Made by a program: the position numbers and the translations under genes. Source: Diphasiastrum complanatum (taxonomy: Eukaryota; Streptophyta; Lycopodiopsida; Lycopodiales; Lycopodiaceae). Taken from it: 64,000 nucleotides of DNA. Position 1 is the first letter of the stretch; every line of letters begins with the position of its first letter. Shown piece after piece: positions 1 through 10,040 of this stretch. The stretch covers positions 48,168,597-48,232,596 of the forward strand of contig CM055109.1 of the NCBI GenBank assembly GCA_029204225.1, written 5' to 3'. A model generated the notes under the pieces. It ran no database searches and had not been told where the DNA came from. It saw only the letters and a program-made list of their open reading frames with translations.

Positions 1-68
1 CTTACTATCCTAATGGATTGGCCCTACTAATCCAGGGCTAGTCACGTTGTCCAATCGGAGACATAACA
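1..68 (-). repeat. Possible 3' LTR remnant of a minus-strand Ty3/gypsy element
   Basis: Read on the minus strand, the chromodomain frame at 80-277 is followed by a purine-rich tract (revcomp of 69-82, AAAGGGGAGAAAT type) and then by TGTTATGTC, the expected order of polypurine tract and LTR start. Only 68 bases are visible because the window begins here. It does not align well with the LTR at 2904-3295, so the two may belong to different elements. Confidence 0.35.
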
Positions 69-79
69 ATTTCTCCCCT

Positions 80-530
80 TTAAATAGAAAACTTTTGAAC
101 CACGAAAGTCAAATTTTTGATCTTGGGAGATTCAGCATTCTCCCATGTGTTGTCATCCTCCAATCTACCTTTCCATCTTATCATGTATTTAGGAGTTAGT
201 CTATTCCTTAACTTTTGATCCCTCCTTTCCGTAATTGCCTCTGGTTCATATGGAATACTAGTAGATGTCTCTTCCAACTATATTATCTCATTATATGAGG
301 CTAAGTTTTTCCCTTCACCCAATTTCTCTTTTGATCTATTGATATGAAAGAAAGGGTCAACTCTAGTTCCAGGGGATAATGCCAAGCGATATATGACCTC
401 ACTAATTCTTTTGATTATCTTAGAAAGTTCACAATATCTTGGAGACAGCCTATAAACCTTTCATGTTTTCATCACTTATGAGTCTTTTGGTACTCTCAAG
501 TAAATTATCGTGTCTTTCCTAAGAGTTCTT
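80..530 (-). pseudogene. Ty3/gypsy (chromovirus) integrase C-terminus and chromodomain, decayed
   Basis: Minus-strand translation gives LSPRYCELSKIIKRISEVIY and then a DPFFHINRSKEKLG segment, matching the integrase C-terminal 'LSPRYYGPF...GEVAYRLALP...HPVFHVSLLKK' block of plant chromoviruses. The frame at 80-277 follows with a chromodomain-like segment (YMIRWKGRLEDDNTWENAE). Chromodomains in this position are thought to steer integration to marked chromatin. A stop lies near the start of the region (about 470-480), and no RT, RNase H or integrase core is present further 5' (towards 661), so this is a remnant and not a functional polyprotein. Confidence 0.85.
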
Positions 531-660
531 GGTGATAATTTTTGGTTAGCATAACGTCTTTTTTATTAACCAATAATACAGGATCCCCCAAGACTTAATA
601 AGCCTTACATGGCCCATCTTTAAATATTGCTGTAGCTGCCTAAAGAAATCTCAGCCGCAA

Positions 661-1659
661 TCATGCCTGATGTAGAATACAAAGTGCGGTAGCATCAAGT
701 CGAAGAGTGAAGACCAGCATGTTCCATCCAAAGTAGGTAACCAAAAAACCAGCCACAAGCCGAAATATGGATTTGCAATCCATCATTGGTTCCCACATGA
801 TTCCATAAGTCTTCTTACCACAAGAAACATAAAGAAGAGTATGATGCTCTTTTACCATCACATCCTCCCGAATCTTACTATCAATTATCTGCTCACCAAC
901 ACTAGGTAAGGCAACACCGTCATCATAAGAAGTAAGCATTAAAACAGGAAAATCAGCATAAGGTACTGATTTTGGTGAGGCATGTGTGTTTCCTCCAAGG
1001 TAAAAAAATGCTTTGCTATCCTGCAAAGACTCTGACAGCCAACAAGAGGCTGTAACAGGCTGTCCAACAGCCACAAAATCACCAACACTTTGCTGTCCAA
1101 ATGTTCCAAATGTGGACCTTACTGTCCAAAAACCTTCCACAGGCCGTTCTCAATGCATAATAGGATGCTCACGATGTAACATAGGCTGAAAATGATGAAT
1201 AAACCATGGCTGAATATGTTGTCCACCATCTGCAAGAAAAAAACCAGCAGCTTGCCACTTTGAACACCCAAAAAATCTAGCAACACGCGCGTCACTTTGA
1301 ACCAATGTACTTATTGACATGATTTTTCCCCCTCCTCCATTAGTACAAAATGGCTTCAAAGAATGCTTGATTTCAGCCTTTTCCAAAGCATTAACTTGAG
1401 AAACTTGCTCATAAAGTTCTTCACTAATGCATCCATCATTTGCAACAAATGGCTCAAGAGAAGAAGAATGCTCTACCATACCAACATTCCGATGCAAACT
1501 TGTACTTGTAGAAAGACAATGATCAAACTTTGCATGCCTTTGCTCTTCTACCTTCAAAGAGGATGAAGTAGAGAGGAGAAAGCATGATGATGAATCCTTT
1601 ATTCGGTACGTCTTTAGAAGTGTTTCCCAAGCACTTTTAGAGGTCTTGCAAAATCTCAA
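661..1659 (-). other. Unrecognised minus-strand reading frame, interrupted by one stop
   Basis: Two frames (1150-1659 and 661-1140) are in the same phase, separated only by a TGA and three codons, so together they read about 328 codons with one stop. The N-terminal segment FCKTSKSAWETLLKTY resembles the 'AKEAWDTLLKTY' motif of copia-type gag (UBN2) proteins, but the rest is not recognised. It contains a Gly run (TNGGGGKIMS) and no visible catalytic motif. It lies between the chromovirus end and an LTR with the same orientation, so it may be transposon-borne sequence or a captured gene fragment. No function is assigned. Confidence 0.3.
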
Positions 1660-2888
1660 ATGATGTAAGATAAATCTTGTTACCGATAAATCAATGAAAG
1701 AGCTTGATCATCACGTCGATGCCAAACTCCATGAAGAATAGTTGGTGCCATCCAACATATCTTCGCCCGAACAAGTACGAATTGCTCCCAAATCTCTTGC
1801 CATAAGAAGCAGCCAAGAAGATAAACTTTTTCAAACGCTAAATGTGTCCTAAAAGACATAAAAACCAACAAGTATCAAATCTGAAAAATCAGCACCGGAA
1901 TGTGTCGAAACAACACATTAGATGGATGTAGGAACTTGCCCTCCTACAAGCCTTTTGTGCTGAAAATTTCAGCCTGAAATTGCATTACAAACTCAAAAAA
2001 CCAGCAAGCAAAGAATTAGGTTAGCCTCCAACAAAGCTTTTTCCGGAACCCTTCTTTCTTGCCAAAAAGTGTGAACAATACACACACGGATAGGGCTGTT
2101 GCAAATACCTTACAAATGCTAATATGCTGTCCAATTTTCAGCCTCGAAATGTGATCGGATTATCACAAAAAATTAGAGCCTTCTTCCACACCTGGAAACA
2201 AGCAAAAAGAAGCGGATCTTCACTTTGTAAAATCAGAAAGGGTGCTGATTTTTCAGCCAAATCAGAAGATAAAAATTGCTTGTAGATGGGCGTCCTCCTG
2301 CAAAGGAGAAAATCTGAACCCCTTTACATCGAGTTGTCCACTAGGCTCAGACTTTATCCACTATATGAGTATATATCATCATATATCTTGGTGTGGCAAA
2401 CTGCATCCTCGAGAGTAAGAGGTTGGTTCCTCCTAACCTTAAGCTGGAATTCCTTGGGCAAGCCCAAGATAAAATGCAACTTGACTAAAGCAGGATCTAT
2501 TGTAGTAGCGAAACGAGAATATGCCTCCTAAAAGTCTTGTAAGTATGCATCAAGGTCCCCACGTGAATCGTTGCATACTAGCGACAGAATTCAAGTTGTC
2601 CAAGATGGGTAAGAAGGCCACCTTGGAGGCCTTGCAAAAGTTTTTCCAGGTCTTGGGGGCTTTGAGCTTCCCTCGTAGACCTTGCCACAATGTAAAAGCT
2701 TTCTTTGTAGGTACCAGCTGCGGCACCTACTAGCAAACCCCCCCTGTCCTCCCTTTTTCTTCATTCAAGTCGCCCAAGATGGGCAAAAACAAGAAGAAAG
2801 TTTCGGAACCTTGAATTTTTGGATTTACACGAAATTCATCTTATAGTTTGCATGGACGGATTAATTAGGCATGTACATGGTTTTCGGT
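1660..2888. other. Non-coding stretch between frame remnant and LTR
   Basis: This is probably the leader of the minus-strand retroelement whose primer site is at 2889-2901. Short frames occur on both strands but none resembles a known family. Several 'aaatcag/ctgaaaatttcag' motifs recur, typical of untranslated retroelement leader DNA. Confidence 0.4.
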
Positions 2889-2901
2889 GGCTCTGATACC
2901 A
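2889..2901 (-). other. Primer-binding site (initiator tRNA-Met type), minus strand
   Basis: The plus strand reads ggctctgatacca, whose reverse complement TGGTATCAGAGCC is the standard plant LTR-retrotransposon primer site complementary to the 3' end of initiator tRNA-Met. It lies two bases inside the LTR edge at 2904, fixing the element's orientation as minus. Confidence 0.75.
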
Positions 2902-2903
2902 AC

Positions 2904-3295
2904 TGTTCTATCCTCACTAACTGGAAAGCGCTAGGTGGTGCACTCTCCATGCCCTAACCTGTGACTAGACAACAACTGGGATCTAGCTTCCAATTCTAAT
3001 GACTTCCCGTACCGCCATCAGCACCTTCGACCTTCTCCTACCCCTAGCTAGCACCATCCTGTCTATGCACATGTGCATACCATCCACCCACTCCTAGGTA
3101 GATAGACTGAAGTGTAACCAAGAACTCTTCCCCTTCTATACCTATAAGGTAGGAGTATCCATGCCTTGCAGCACATATCCCTGATTACGACAAGTGGTAT
3201 GCATTCGGTTCACGAGTCATTGCTCAAGTCAATAGGCCCAATCTAATGTATGGTTTCAAGTTCGGTGTGGGACCCAAAGGGTTGGGTCCCTAACA
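2904..3295 (-). repeat. LTR of a minus-strand retrotransposon
   Basis: The sequence starts TGTTCTATCC and ends GTCCCTAACA on the plus strand, giving TG...CA ends with TGTT/AACA inverted termini over 392 bp. It abuts the primer-binding site at 2889-2901. The internal part to its left is short (about 2.8 kb) and lacks RT, so the element is internally deleted, or the integrase remnant at 80-530 comes from another copy. Confidence 0.65.
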
Positions 3296-3526
3296 TATCA
3301 ATGACAACTTTGCTAGTTGTGCTCTTTTAGTTTAGTGTTGGCTCAATCAATGGGTACATTGTTTATGCATGTAGCAATTGCCGAAAGTGAAAGTAGCTAG
3401 AGGTGGTGGGTACCCTCCCTAACATATCAACGACAACTTTGCTAGTTGTGCTCTTTCAGTTCATTGTTGGCTTAATTAATGGGTACATTGTTTATGCATG
3501 TAGCAATTGCCGAAAGTGAAAGTAGC
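3288..3526. repeat. Diverged direct duplication, period 129 bp
   Basis: Copies at 3288-3397 and 3417-3526 both begin ccctaacatatcaa and end gaaagtgaaagtagc, with a handful of substitutions between them. The last eight bases of the LTR are included in both copies, so the duplication involves the LTR edge. Confidence 0.8.
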
Positions 3527-4185
3527 AAAATATGCATTGCTAGAGGTGGTGGTAAGGGTGGTACAATGCATTCATGGTATGCCAACTATGGCTTTGGTTC
3601 TTGAAGCTTGGAGCCAGAAGTACATTAAAAAAATCGAGGAAATTGCCCGAACAGAAAGCTGAAATTGCATGTTGTAGTGCTATTCTTAGCTCAAAATTAG
3701 GTCTTGAGGGGGTTCAAGCATGCGGGTATGTATGAATGGATTTACAAGGGTTGTGAATGCGTACAAAACCATTCCACCCGATGTGGATGCCACAACATGG
3801 TTTGGGTTGGTGATTCTTCACAATGTGTAAAGCTAGCATCCATAGATGCATCCAAAACAGTTCCGGAATCCGGAATCCGGGAGTGTGTAGGATTAGAATG
3901 CTACATAAACTTTTTGTTCTTTTGGTTTTTTCTAATGCATGTGTTAGGATGGGAAAAAACGGTATTTACGGTTATAAAAAAAATTTCAACACATTGCAAT
4001 TTGTTGTGAATTGTAATCTTCATCCACATAATAGTTTATATCAGACTAGTAACTATAGAGATTTTGGAACTCCGAAAAATCAGAGAAATGTAACAAACCA
4101 CCATGATTCATCCAAAAATTGACAGAGAGGCTAGCATTCAAAGGACTCTAAATTTCAACAAATCGATATCAGATATGTATCATGA
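3527..4185. other. No gene seen
   Basis: Two overlapping short frames occur near 3704-4122, but they have low-complexity composition and no recognisable motif. Nothing else can be supported here. Confidence 0.4.
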
Positions 4186-4300
4186 CTCAGAGGAGTCTAT
4201 AAAGAAGGCTTATTTCTAAGTCTATAATGGAGGCTCAGAGGAGTCTATGAAGAAGGCTTATCTCTAAGTCTATAAAGAGGGCTCAGAGGAGTCTATAAAG
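4186..4300. repeat. 48-bp tandem repeat, about 2.4 units
   Basis: Units begin ctcagaggagtctat at 4186, 4234 and 4282, with a few substitutions between them. Confidence 0.85.
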
Positions 4301-4333
4301 ATTGGGACAAGGCCAAGGGACTGATGACCCTAT

Positions 4334-4421
4334 TGACCATGATTGAGGATGGGCAACCTCTAGAAAAAAAGTGCCAATGACCATGATTGAGGATGGGCAA
4401 CCTCTAGAAAAAAGTGCCAAT
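4334..4421. repeat. 44-bp tandem repeat, two units
   Basis: The unit starting tgaccatgattgagg occurs at 4334 and 4378, differing by about one A in the A-run. It lies directly after the 48-bp array but has an unrelated sequence. Confidence 0.85.
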
Positions 4422-6215
4422 GAATTAATGACTATTATGCAAAATAAGATGGGCATATACTTTGGCTTTTTCCCTAGTAAGATTGCACTTGGGTGAATTC
4501 CCAAGTTTACAATGAAAATCCATATGTTAATTGAGGCCAAGTCTAAACCTTGTGCCACCTACCCCCACCTACCTTGCCACATGGCTTCTAGGCTATCATA
4601 CACCTAGAATTGGGCGCCCTCCTACACTCTTACTTCACCATCCAACTCATCCTAACAACTCTCACAAGCTAATACACCTCACCCATTCACTCTCTCTAAC
4701 TAATACACCTCATCCATGCACTCCACTTCATCTTTAGTCCAATTGGAGTCTTCCCCACACCTCATGCACTTGTACTTGACACCTCACTCACTTTGGAATG
4801 CGTCTCCACTCTCTATATAAGTGGAAATGCGCCCCCCTACCAGGAGAATTCCATCATTTTGCATCCTAGCTTTTCCTTTTTGTTTGTTCTTGTGTACAGG
4901 TGCTTTGGAGATGAAGTTTGAAGCTTTGGCTTAAGGAGGTTGCCAAATTTTGGATTGGAGGCTTTGGAATCTCAAATCCTCTTGGATCTCTCTCTCTCTC
5001 CCTCTCTCCCTTCACTTTCACTATCTATCTACACCATCTCTCCTATGCTACATCTCCATTTTTGGAGTATCTGCACCATAATCTAAACTTGGCGATTCCT
5101 CTAACTCAGCCCACTACTACCAAAAATCCAGCAACTCAATTATTATGAAACAAAGCTTTATCTCCCCCAAACTCGGCCCTCCATAGGTCAAAGAACTGTC
5201 CATAATGATCTTATGATCTTGATTCATGATTTCCACTACCAAACACCCCAAAACTGGATGCATGCATGCATTATGTCCGTCGAAACTTTTGCATGTGTGC
5301 ATTACTCTGACGTTTGCCTTTGCATGTAACTGTAGTTTGTTTATTTCCAGTTGCATGTCAAGTTTCTAGACTTCATCATTGCATGTCGAAAGAATGAAGT
5401 TTTATAAGGAAAATCCTATGCTTCTGATAAGCTAGATTTGGAAACAATTCCATTGAAGGGAACCAAGTTCATGTTTCACTTTTTATGTAATTGGCAAAGG
5501 CCAATTGGTTTTGCATAATAAAGATATCCTTGGGGGGGGGGGGATCCCCATCTTGACCCCTCAGTGCTTTTGCTACATGTGAATGAATTCTTGTGATTCA
5601 TTGTTTGTCGAGTTTTATTTTCAAGTCTAATTTTGATTCCTTTTAAGTCGTTTCAAGACTTGTTTTATGTAAAAAGTAAAGTCAGTAAGTTCATGACTAA
5701 GGATTGTAGGACAACCCTCCCTTGAGGTTCACATTGAGAGAGAAATGGGTTGATTATCATGAGAAGAAATTTGGTCCTCTCCAATAATGGGCATCTCCTC
5801 ATGTGCCATTTTCCTATGTGAATTGATTAATTGCCTTAATTAGAAATTTTGTATATAACAAAAAAATGAAGCAAAATTCGTAATTTTTTATATGAATTTT
5901 TATGAATTTATGTGCTTAAAATTTTTGTGTATTAAGGCTTTCAAAGTTCAGAGGCAACCAGGAAATGCAATAACGTAATCCGGTCTTTAATATTCAAGTC
6001 CCTCTCTAACTACTTTTAAATTGTTAAAGCCCAATGAGAAATTAATGGGGTTTGAATGACTTAACCAAAAAACAAAAAAGTAAAGACCTCCCATGAGCTT
6101 CAAGAGGATGGCTCGAGCACAAGAGAGGGCTTGGGCTCGTTCTGCTACGAACCCGAGAGAAAGGGGGAGCAATGAATGAGCCGAGAGAGGGAGAGCGAGC
6201 GTGAGCTTGGAAAAC

Positions 6216-6218
<3 letters not shown>
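4422..6218. other. Non-coding DNA with weak promoter-like and simple-sequence features
   Basis: A TATA-like tatataa lies at 4814-4820, a CT-rich run near 4988-5010, and a 12-G run at 5532-5543. An aataaa lies near 5517. These could be parts of an undetected LTR (TATA, polyA signal), but I could not find terminal repeats or a primer site. No convincing coding frame is present. Confidence 0.35.

Positions 6219-6270
<52 letters not shown>
6219..6270. repeat. (GA)26 microsatellite at the 3' end of LINE-A
   Basis: This uninterrupted GA repeat directly abuts agctttgttaatgtc, the 3' end of a minus-strand LINE. On the LINE's own strand the tail is (TC)n instead of poly(A). The same junction recurs at 22649/22650. 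Confidence 0.9.
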
Positions 6271-6274
<4 letters not shown>

Positions 6275-7150
6275 TGTTAATGTCTTTTCTATGCCAAAAG
6301 GCATATAAGATTGGTAAATGTACATATCAAGTATGTGGTAACAGTGGCTTCCAGAAGCAAAACTACTCTAGCTAACCAAGGGAGGCATGCTCCTTCCCAA
6401 GTTGAGTGGTAGCCACCTGTCACATGCTGAATGTAGGACCCGAGAGGAGTATCCCCAAGTATGTGTAGGAAGAAACTACGTCTAGGGTCTGTCCATCGAG
6501 AGTGAGCTCCTGAGGCTGCATGAAAGCTCTAGAAGTGTTGAAGACCATAACCTTGGTCTTTGCAATGTTCACTCCCCATCGAGTACAAAGGCGGCCCCGT
6601 AAGCAATCCAATTGCCTTTGTAATCCCTCTCTAGTCGGGAAGACTAGTACCACATCAACGACATAAAGAAGAATGGCAATCAAAATATTGCCAAGTCTGC
6701 AACTAGATCTGCCGCATTGTGAGATGACTCTCTCTAGCTCATCAATATATAATCCAAAAAGAACTGGTGAAAGAGAACAGCCCTGCTTCACCCCAATGGT
6801 GCTCCAAATGTGCTAAAAAATACCACTGTCATGTAGTAAACAACCCAAGACTCTCTCATAAAGATCCATCACAACAAGAATGATGTTAGTGGAGAAGCCA
6901 AGATCACGGAGTCTTTGAATGAGCAATGAGCGCGGGACAGAATCAAAGGCTTTTTTGAAGTCAACAAAACAACAGTGAACCGTCTCTTTCTTGTGTTTGG
7001 CTTCCTCAATCAAAGCATGGAAAAAGATATGGTCAGTGATAGAGTAATGGGCTCGGAACACTGCCTAGCCCAAAGCATGTAATCTCCTGGATTCTGCCTC
7101 TGAGCTCACGTAATAGTGGACCAAAGACGGAGTGATGCCTTCAACAAGCT
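6271..7150 (-). mobile_element. LINE-A: 3' part of a non-LTR retrotransposon, minus strand
   Basis: Minus-strand frames 6813-7061 and 6420-6791 give reverse-transcriptase blocks: a VHCCFVDFKKAFDSVPRSLL catalytic region, the MKQGCSLSPVLFGLYIDELE block, a degenerate YADD position (LLYVVDVVLV), then a TKVMVFNTSRA segment and SSYTYLG. Upstream, a RRLHALG-stop-AVFRAHYSITDH stretch continues the RT. The 5' part (endonuclease) is missing, as in typical 5' truncation. Stops and the altered active site (YVVD for YADD) show that it is dead. The 3' end holds a small hairpin (tatgcc-tttt-ggcata) just before the (TC)n tail. Confidence 0.9.
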
Positions 7151-9467
7151 AAAGAAACTAAAACTTTCAGCTATGAAATGGTTTAAGGATATATGGCGTG
7201 AAAAAAAACAAAGCCATTTACAAGGTCATCCGGACATCTCAAACTTAGAGACTGTTTTCTCAAACTGAAACTCAATATATCTGTTGTGTCTCAACTAAAT
7301 GCTTAGCTTCAACAAAACAGATATTGCTAGGCATTTTCTGGAGTCCTTCGCTTTTTGTAAGTCCCTTTTCCTTTCCATCATTTGTACAAATGCGAGATCT
7401 TCATGAAGGAAGATCTTGGCATCTTTTAGTTTAACGCATCATTTTAGTAGTCCCAATCTAATCCCGAAACTAACTGCTCTATATTCAAATCAAAATTACA
7501 AATGGGGCTTGACAAATCATGTCAAAAAAATTTGCAAGAAAACTGGATTCAATAAGAGCTTCAACCAAAGTTTTAAACTTAACTTTCAAGAGATGAAACC
7601 ATGCAATTTGTTGCAAATCATGGCAATGCACACACCTTGCAACAAAAACCCTCTCAAAAAAACCGTCAAATTTACAAAAGTGATTGAACCGGAATTCCAA
7701 GCTTTTGTCTCCCACTCTTGCTTCATGCCCAAGAAGATCAGGACACGAACCTTGCAAGATCCTTCACTCCACTTCTTGGGCTCCACTTGTATGCTTCCAA
7801 TGAGCAATTCCTCCTAGCTTAGGCCTTGATACCGCTTTCAAGACCTCCTCCAAGGATTTAACACTAGGATGTTGAATCAAGAGAAAACAATGGGAGTGGA
7901 TGGTAGCCAACCAATTTAGATCAAACTGATCTATCCTTGAAGCTCTGGACCAACAAAGACTCGGAGAGATGTCCAACCAACAACATGTAGCTACCATACA
8001 CAAAATCAAAGCTCTCTCCAAGGGAGGCCTATGGTTATACTTATACACGCCAAGTCCACCTCAACTAGGAGTAAATTGTGACACCTCATTGGCACACCAC
8101 GACAGCCTAAGATTCTATAACAAAGATCCATTGTTTACTTTCAATACATAAATGAAAAGTAATGGGAAACTTGGCACCACTATCTATGCCCGACACATGG
8201 CACCTATGCATGCCATGAGCCTACATGAGGTTCAGAGGGGATCTATGAGAGAGAAGGCATGGATGGGTGGAGAACTATTGTTTGCCCTTCTATTGTGTCA
8301 GAGTCTATAACAAAGATCCACTACAACTATAGATCATATACTTTCAATATATAAATAAAAGAAAATGGGGAACCTTCTTGGCACTTGTAAAGAATCACTT
8401 CCCCACAGCAGTAAACCTCCATTCTTTCACAAGCACCATGCCCTTGCTGTGGATCTCCTCCATGCAGGCCGGCACTCTGATATCATTGTAAAGGCTTCCA
8501 GCATCTAACCCCATTTAGAACCAATTGAGCAACACACAGAGATGAGGATGTTAGGCTCACAATCCATGCTCACCCCTGAGCCAAGATTCTACACAAGCAT
8601 TCAATGATCGCTCACCTAGATAGTTAAGTATGGCCCATAGCACCATTGCTCATCTCACTATTGGAGATGCCTCACCTAGGACTAGCGGATCAGAAGGGCC
8701 CGCAGAACTATTCAGGCCTCAACAATCCATTGCACAAGTGATGCATGCCCTCGTGTAGGTAGCCACTACCCTGGCTACCTCCACTAGCATTACGACTGAC
8801 TCCCAATCTAGTTGTCCTTGAGCTTTCCACAATTGTTTCTCAGTTAATTCCAACTCCAGTGGTAGGTTAATGAATGCTGATCCTGAGCTGATCTGAGTTT
8901 TAGTCTAGTTAGTACATAACCTTCCTGGCTTTCCTAAGTGGACGTTAGATGCAGTCGAATGCTGGTAAGGGATGCAACAACTGGGATCTACCTACCACTT
9001 TCACAGAAAAAACGGTCTTGTAATTAATGATACTTGATAAAGTATTGAGAACATTATCATATAGTGAAGAGAAAAACAAAGAGGGTGCGAAGAAAAGAGT
9101 AACAAAGGCCATGAGAAAATAATTATCATTAAACTCAAAAAATTTATTTTATCAGTGACTCTGTGGCATTAGCAAGCTCTGATATGGCAAAGGATTGAAG
9201 CCCTTATATCCCACCTGAAAGGTGCTGCAATGCTGATTTACAGAAGCACTTAAGTGTCAGCAACCTAAGTGAAAAAATTCAATATGCTATGCTTAAAAGA
9301 CGGAAATGGATAAGCATGGCATAAGTTGCCAATTGGTCACAAAGAAGCATATTCTTCACAATGAGCTGGTAGCATTGTCTCCTACAAAAGACATGCAGGT
9401 TGGGGCTGTCCCATGACAAACTCTGATACTGGTCTCAATGCTGAGCTTTTCAAATACGAAGGAAACC
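7151..9467. other. Unannotated intergenic or decayed repeat DNA
   Basis: Short frames at 7416-8151 occur on both strands (the longest is 133 codons at 7416-7817) without a known motif. A degenerate primer-site-like ctctgatatca lies at 8475-8485 followed by tgtaaagg, which could mark an old minus-strand LTR, but no matching partner is visible. No gene is supported. Confidence 0.35.
8111..8382. repeat. Diverged direct repeat
   Basis: Segments at about 8111-8176 and 8301-8382 share tctataacaaagatcca, actttcaatayataaatraaa and an ending in cttggcac. The second copy has an extra insertion of about 16 bases. Confidence 0.6.
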
Positions 9468-9703
9468 CATGATTCATATCTCCGTATAGTATATTATATT
9501 GAGTATAAATTATGGGTTTATTGTTCTCAATGGGCCACCATCTACTTCACAGGAGTCTTTCAAAGCAACTACAAAAGTTTCTATCCATGATTCATATCTC
9601 CGTATAGTATATTATATTGAGTATAAATTATGGGTTTATTGTTCTCAATGGGCCACCATCTACTTCACAGGAGTCTTTCAAAGCAACTACAAAAGTTTCT
9701 ATC
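9468..9703. repeat. Perfect 118-bp tandem duplication
   Basis: 9468-9585 and 9586-9703 read identically, each beginning catgattcatatctccg and ending gtttctatc. No difference was seen by eye, so the duplication is recent or maintained by conversion, or is an assembly artefact. It lies about 340 bp before the first recognised exon of the host-gene candidate. Confidence 0.9.
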
Positions 9704-10040
9704 GTATTCTACTAGCCAGTTGAAGCCTTGCAACGAAGAATGATCATGAGTCCCCGTCCATGAGTTGGTTCTTGCAAGGCTTCTGATGATGCAATGATTG
9801 TAAAAAAAGGATTAGCATCTATTGAGTCAAGGAGTTCCTTTTTGCCTTCACACCTTGCTGCTGATATGAGCCATAACTGATTGCTTATATTACTTGCTAG
9901 CTTTATTACAATTGTTGCTAATTTAATGCTGCGTGCAGGATTTACTCCTTACTTTTATAATGTGCTGCAGAATCTACTAGGGAATAACGTATATCTTACT
10001 ATGTTGTTTTTCTGATTGTTGAAACTTTTTGCCTCTGCAG

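Noticed and set aside
5532-5543. Poly-G run as G-quadruplex element (also C-runs at 19488 and 61110)
   Set aside because: They are homopolymers only and may be sequencing or assembly noise. No arrangement of separate G-tracts supports a specific structure.
7416-7817. 133-codon plus-strand frame as a host gene
   Set aside because: Equally long frames occur on the minus strand over the same bases, there are no splice signals or recognisable motifs, and it sits in repeat debris.
8475-8485. Primer-binding site of another retrotransposon
   Set aside because: ctctgatatca differs from the consensus and neither LTR partner nor coding remnant was found nearby.
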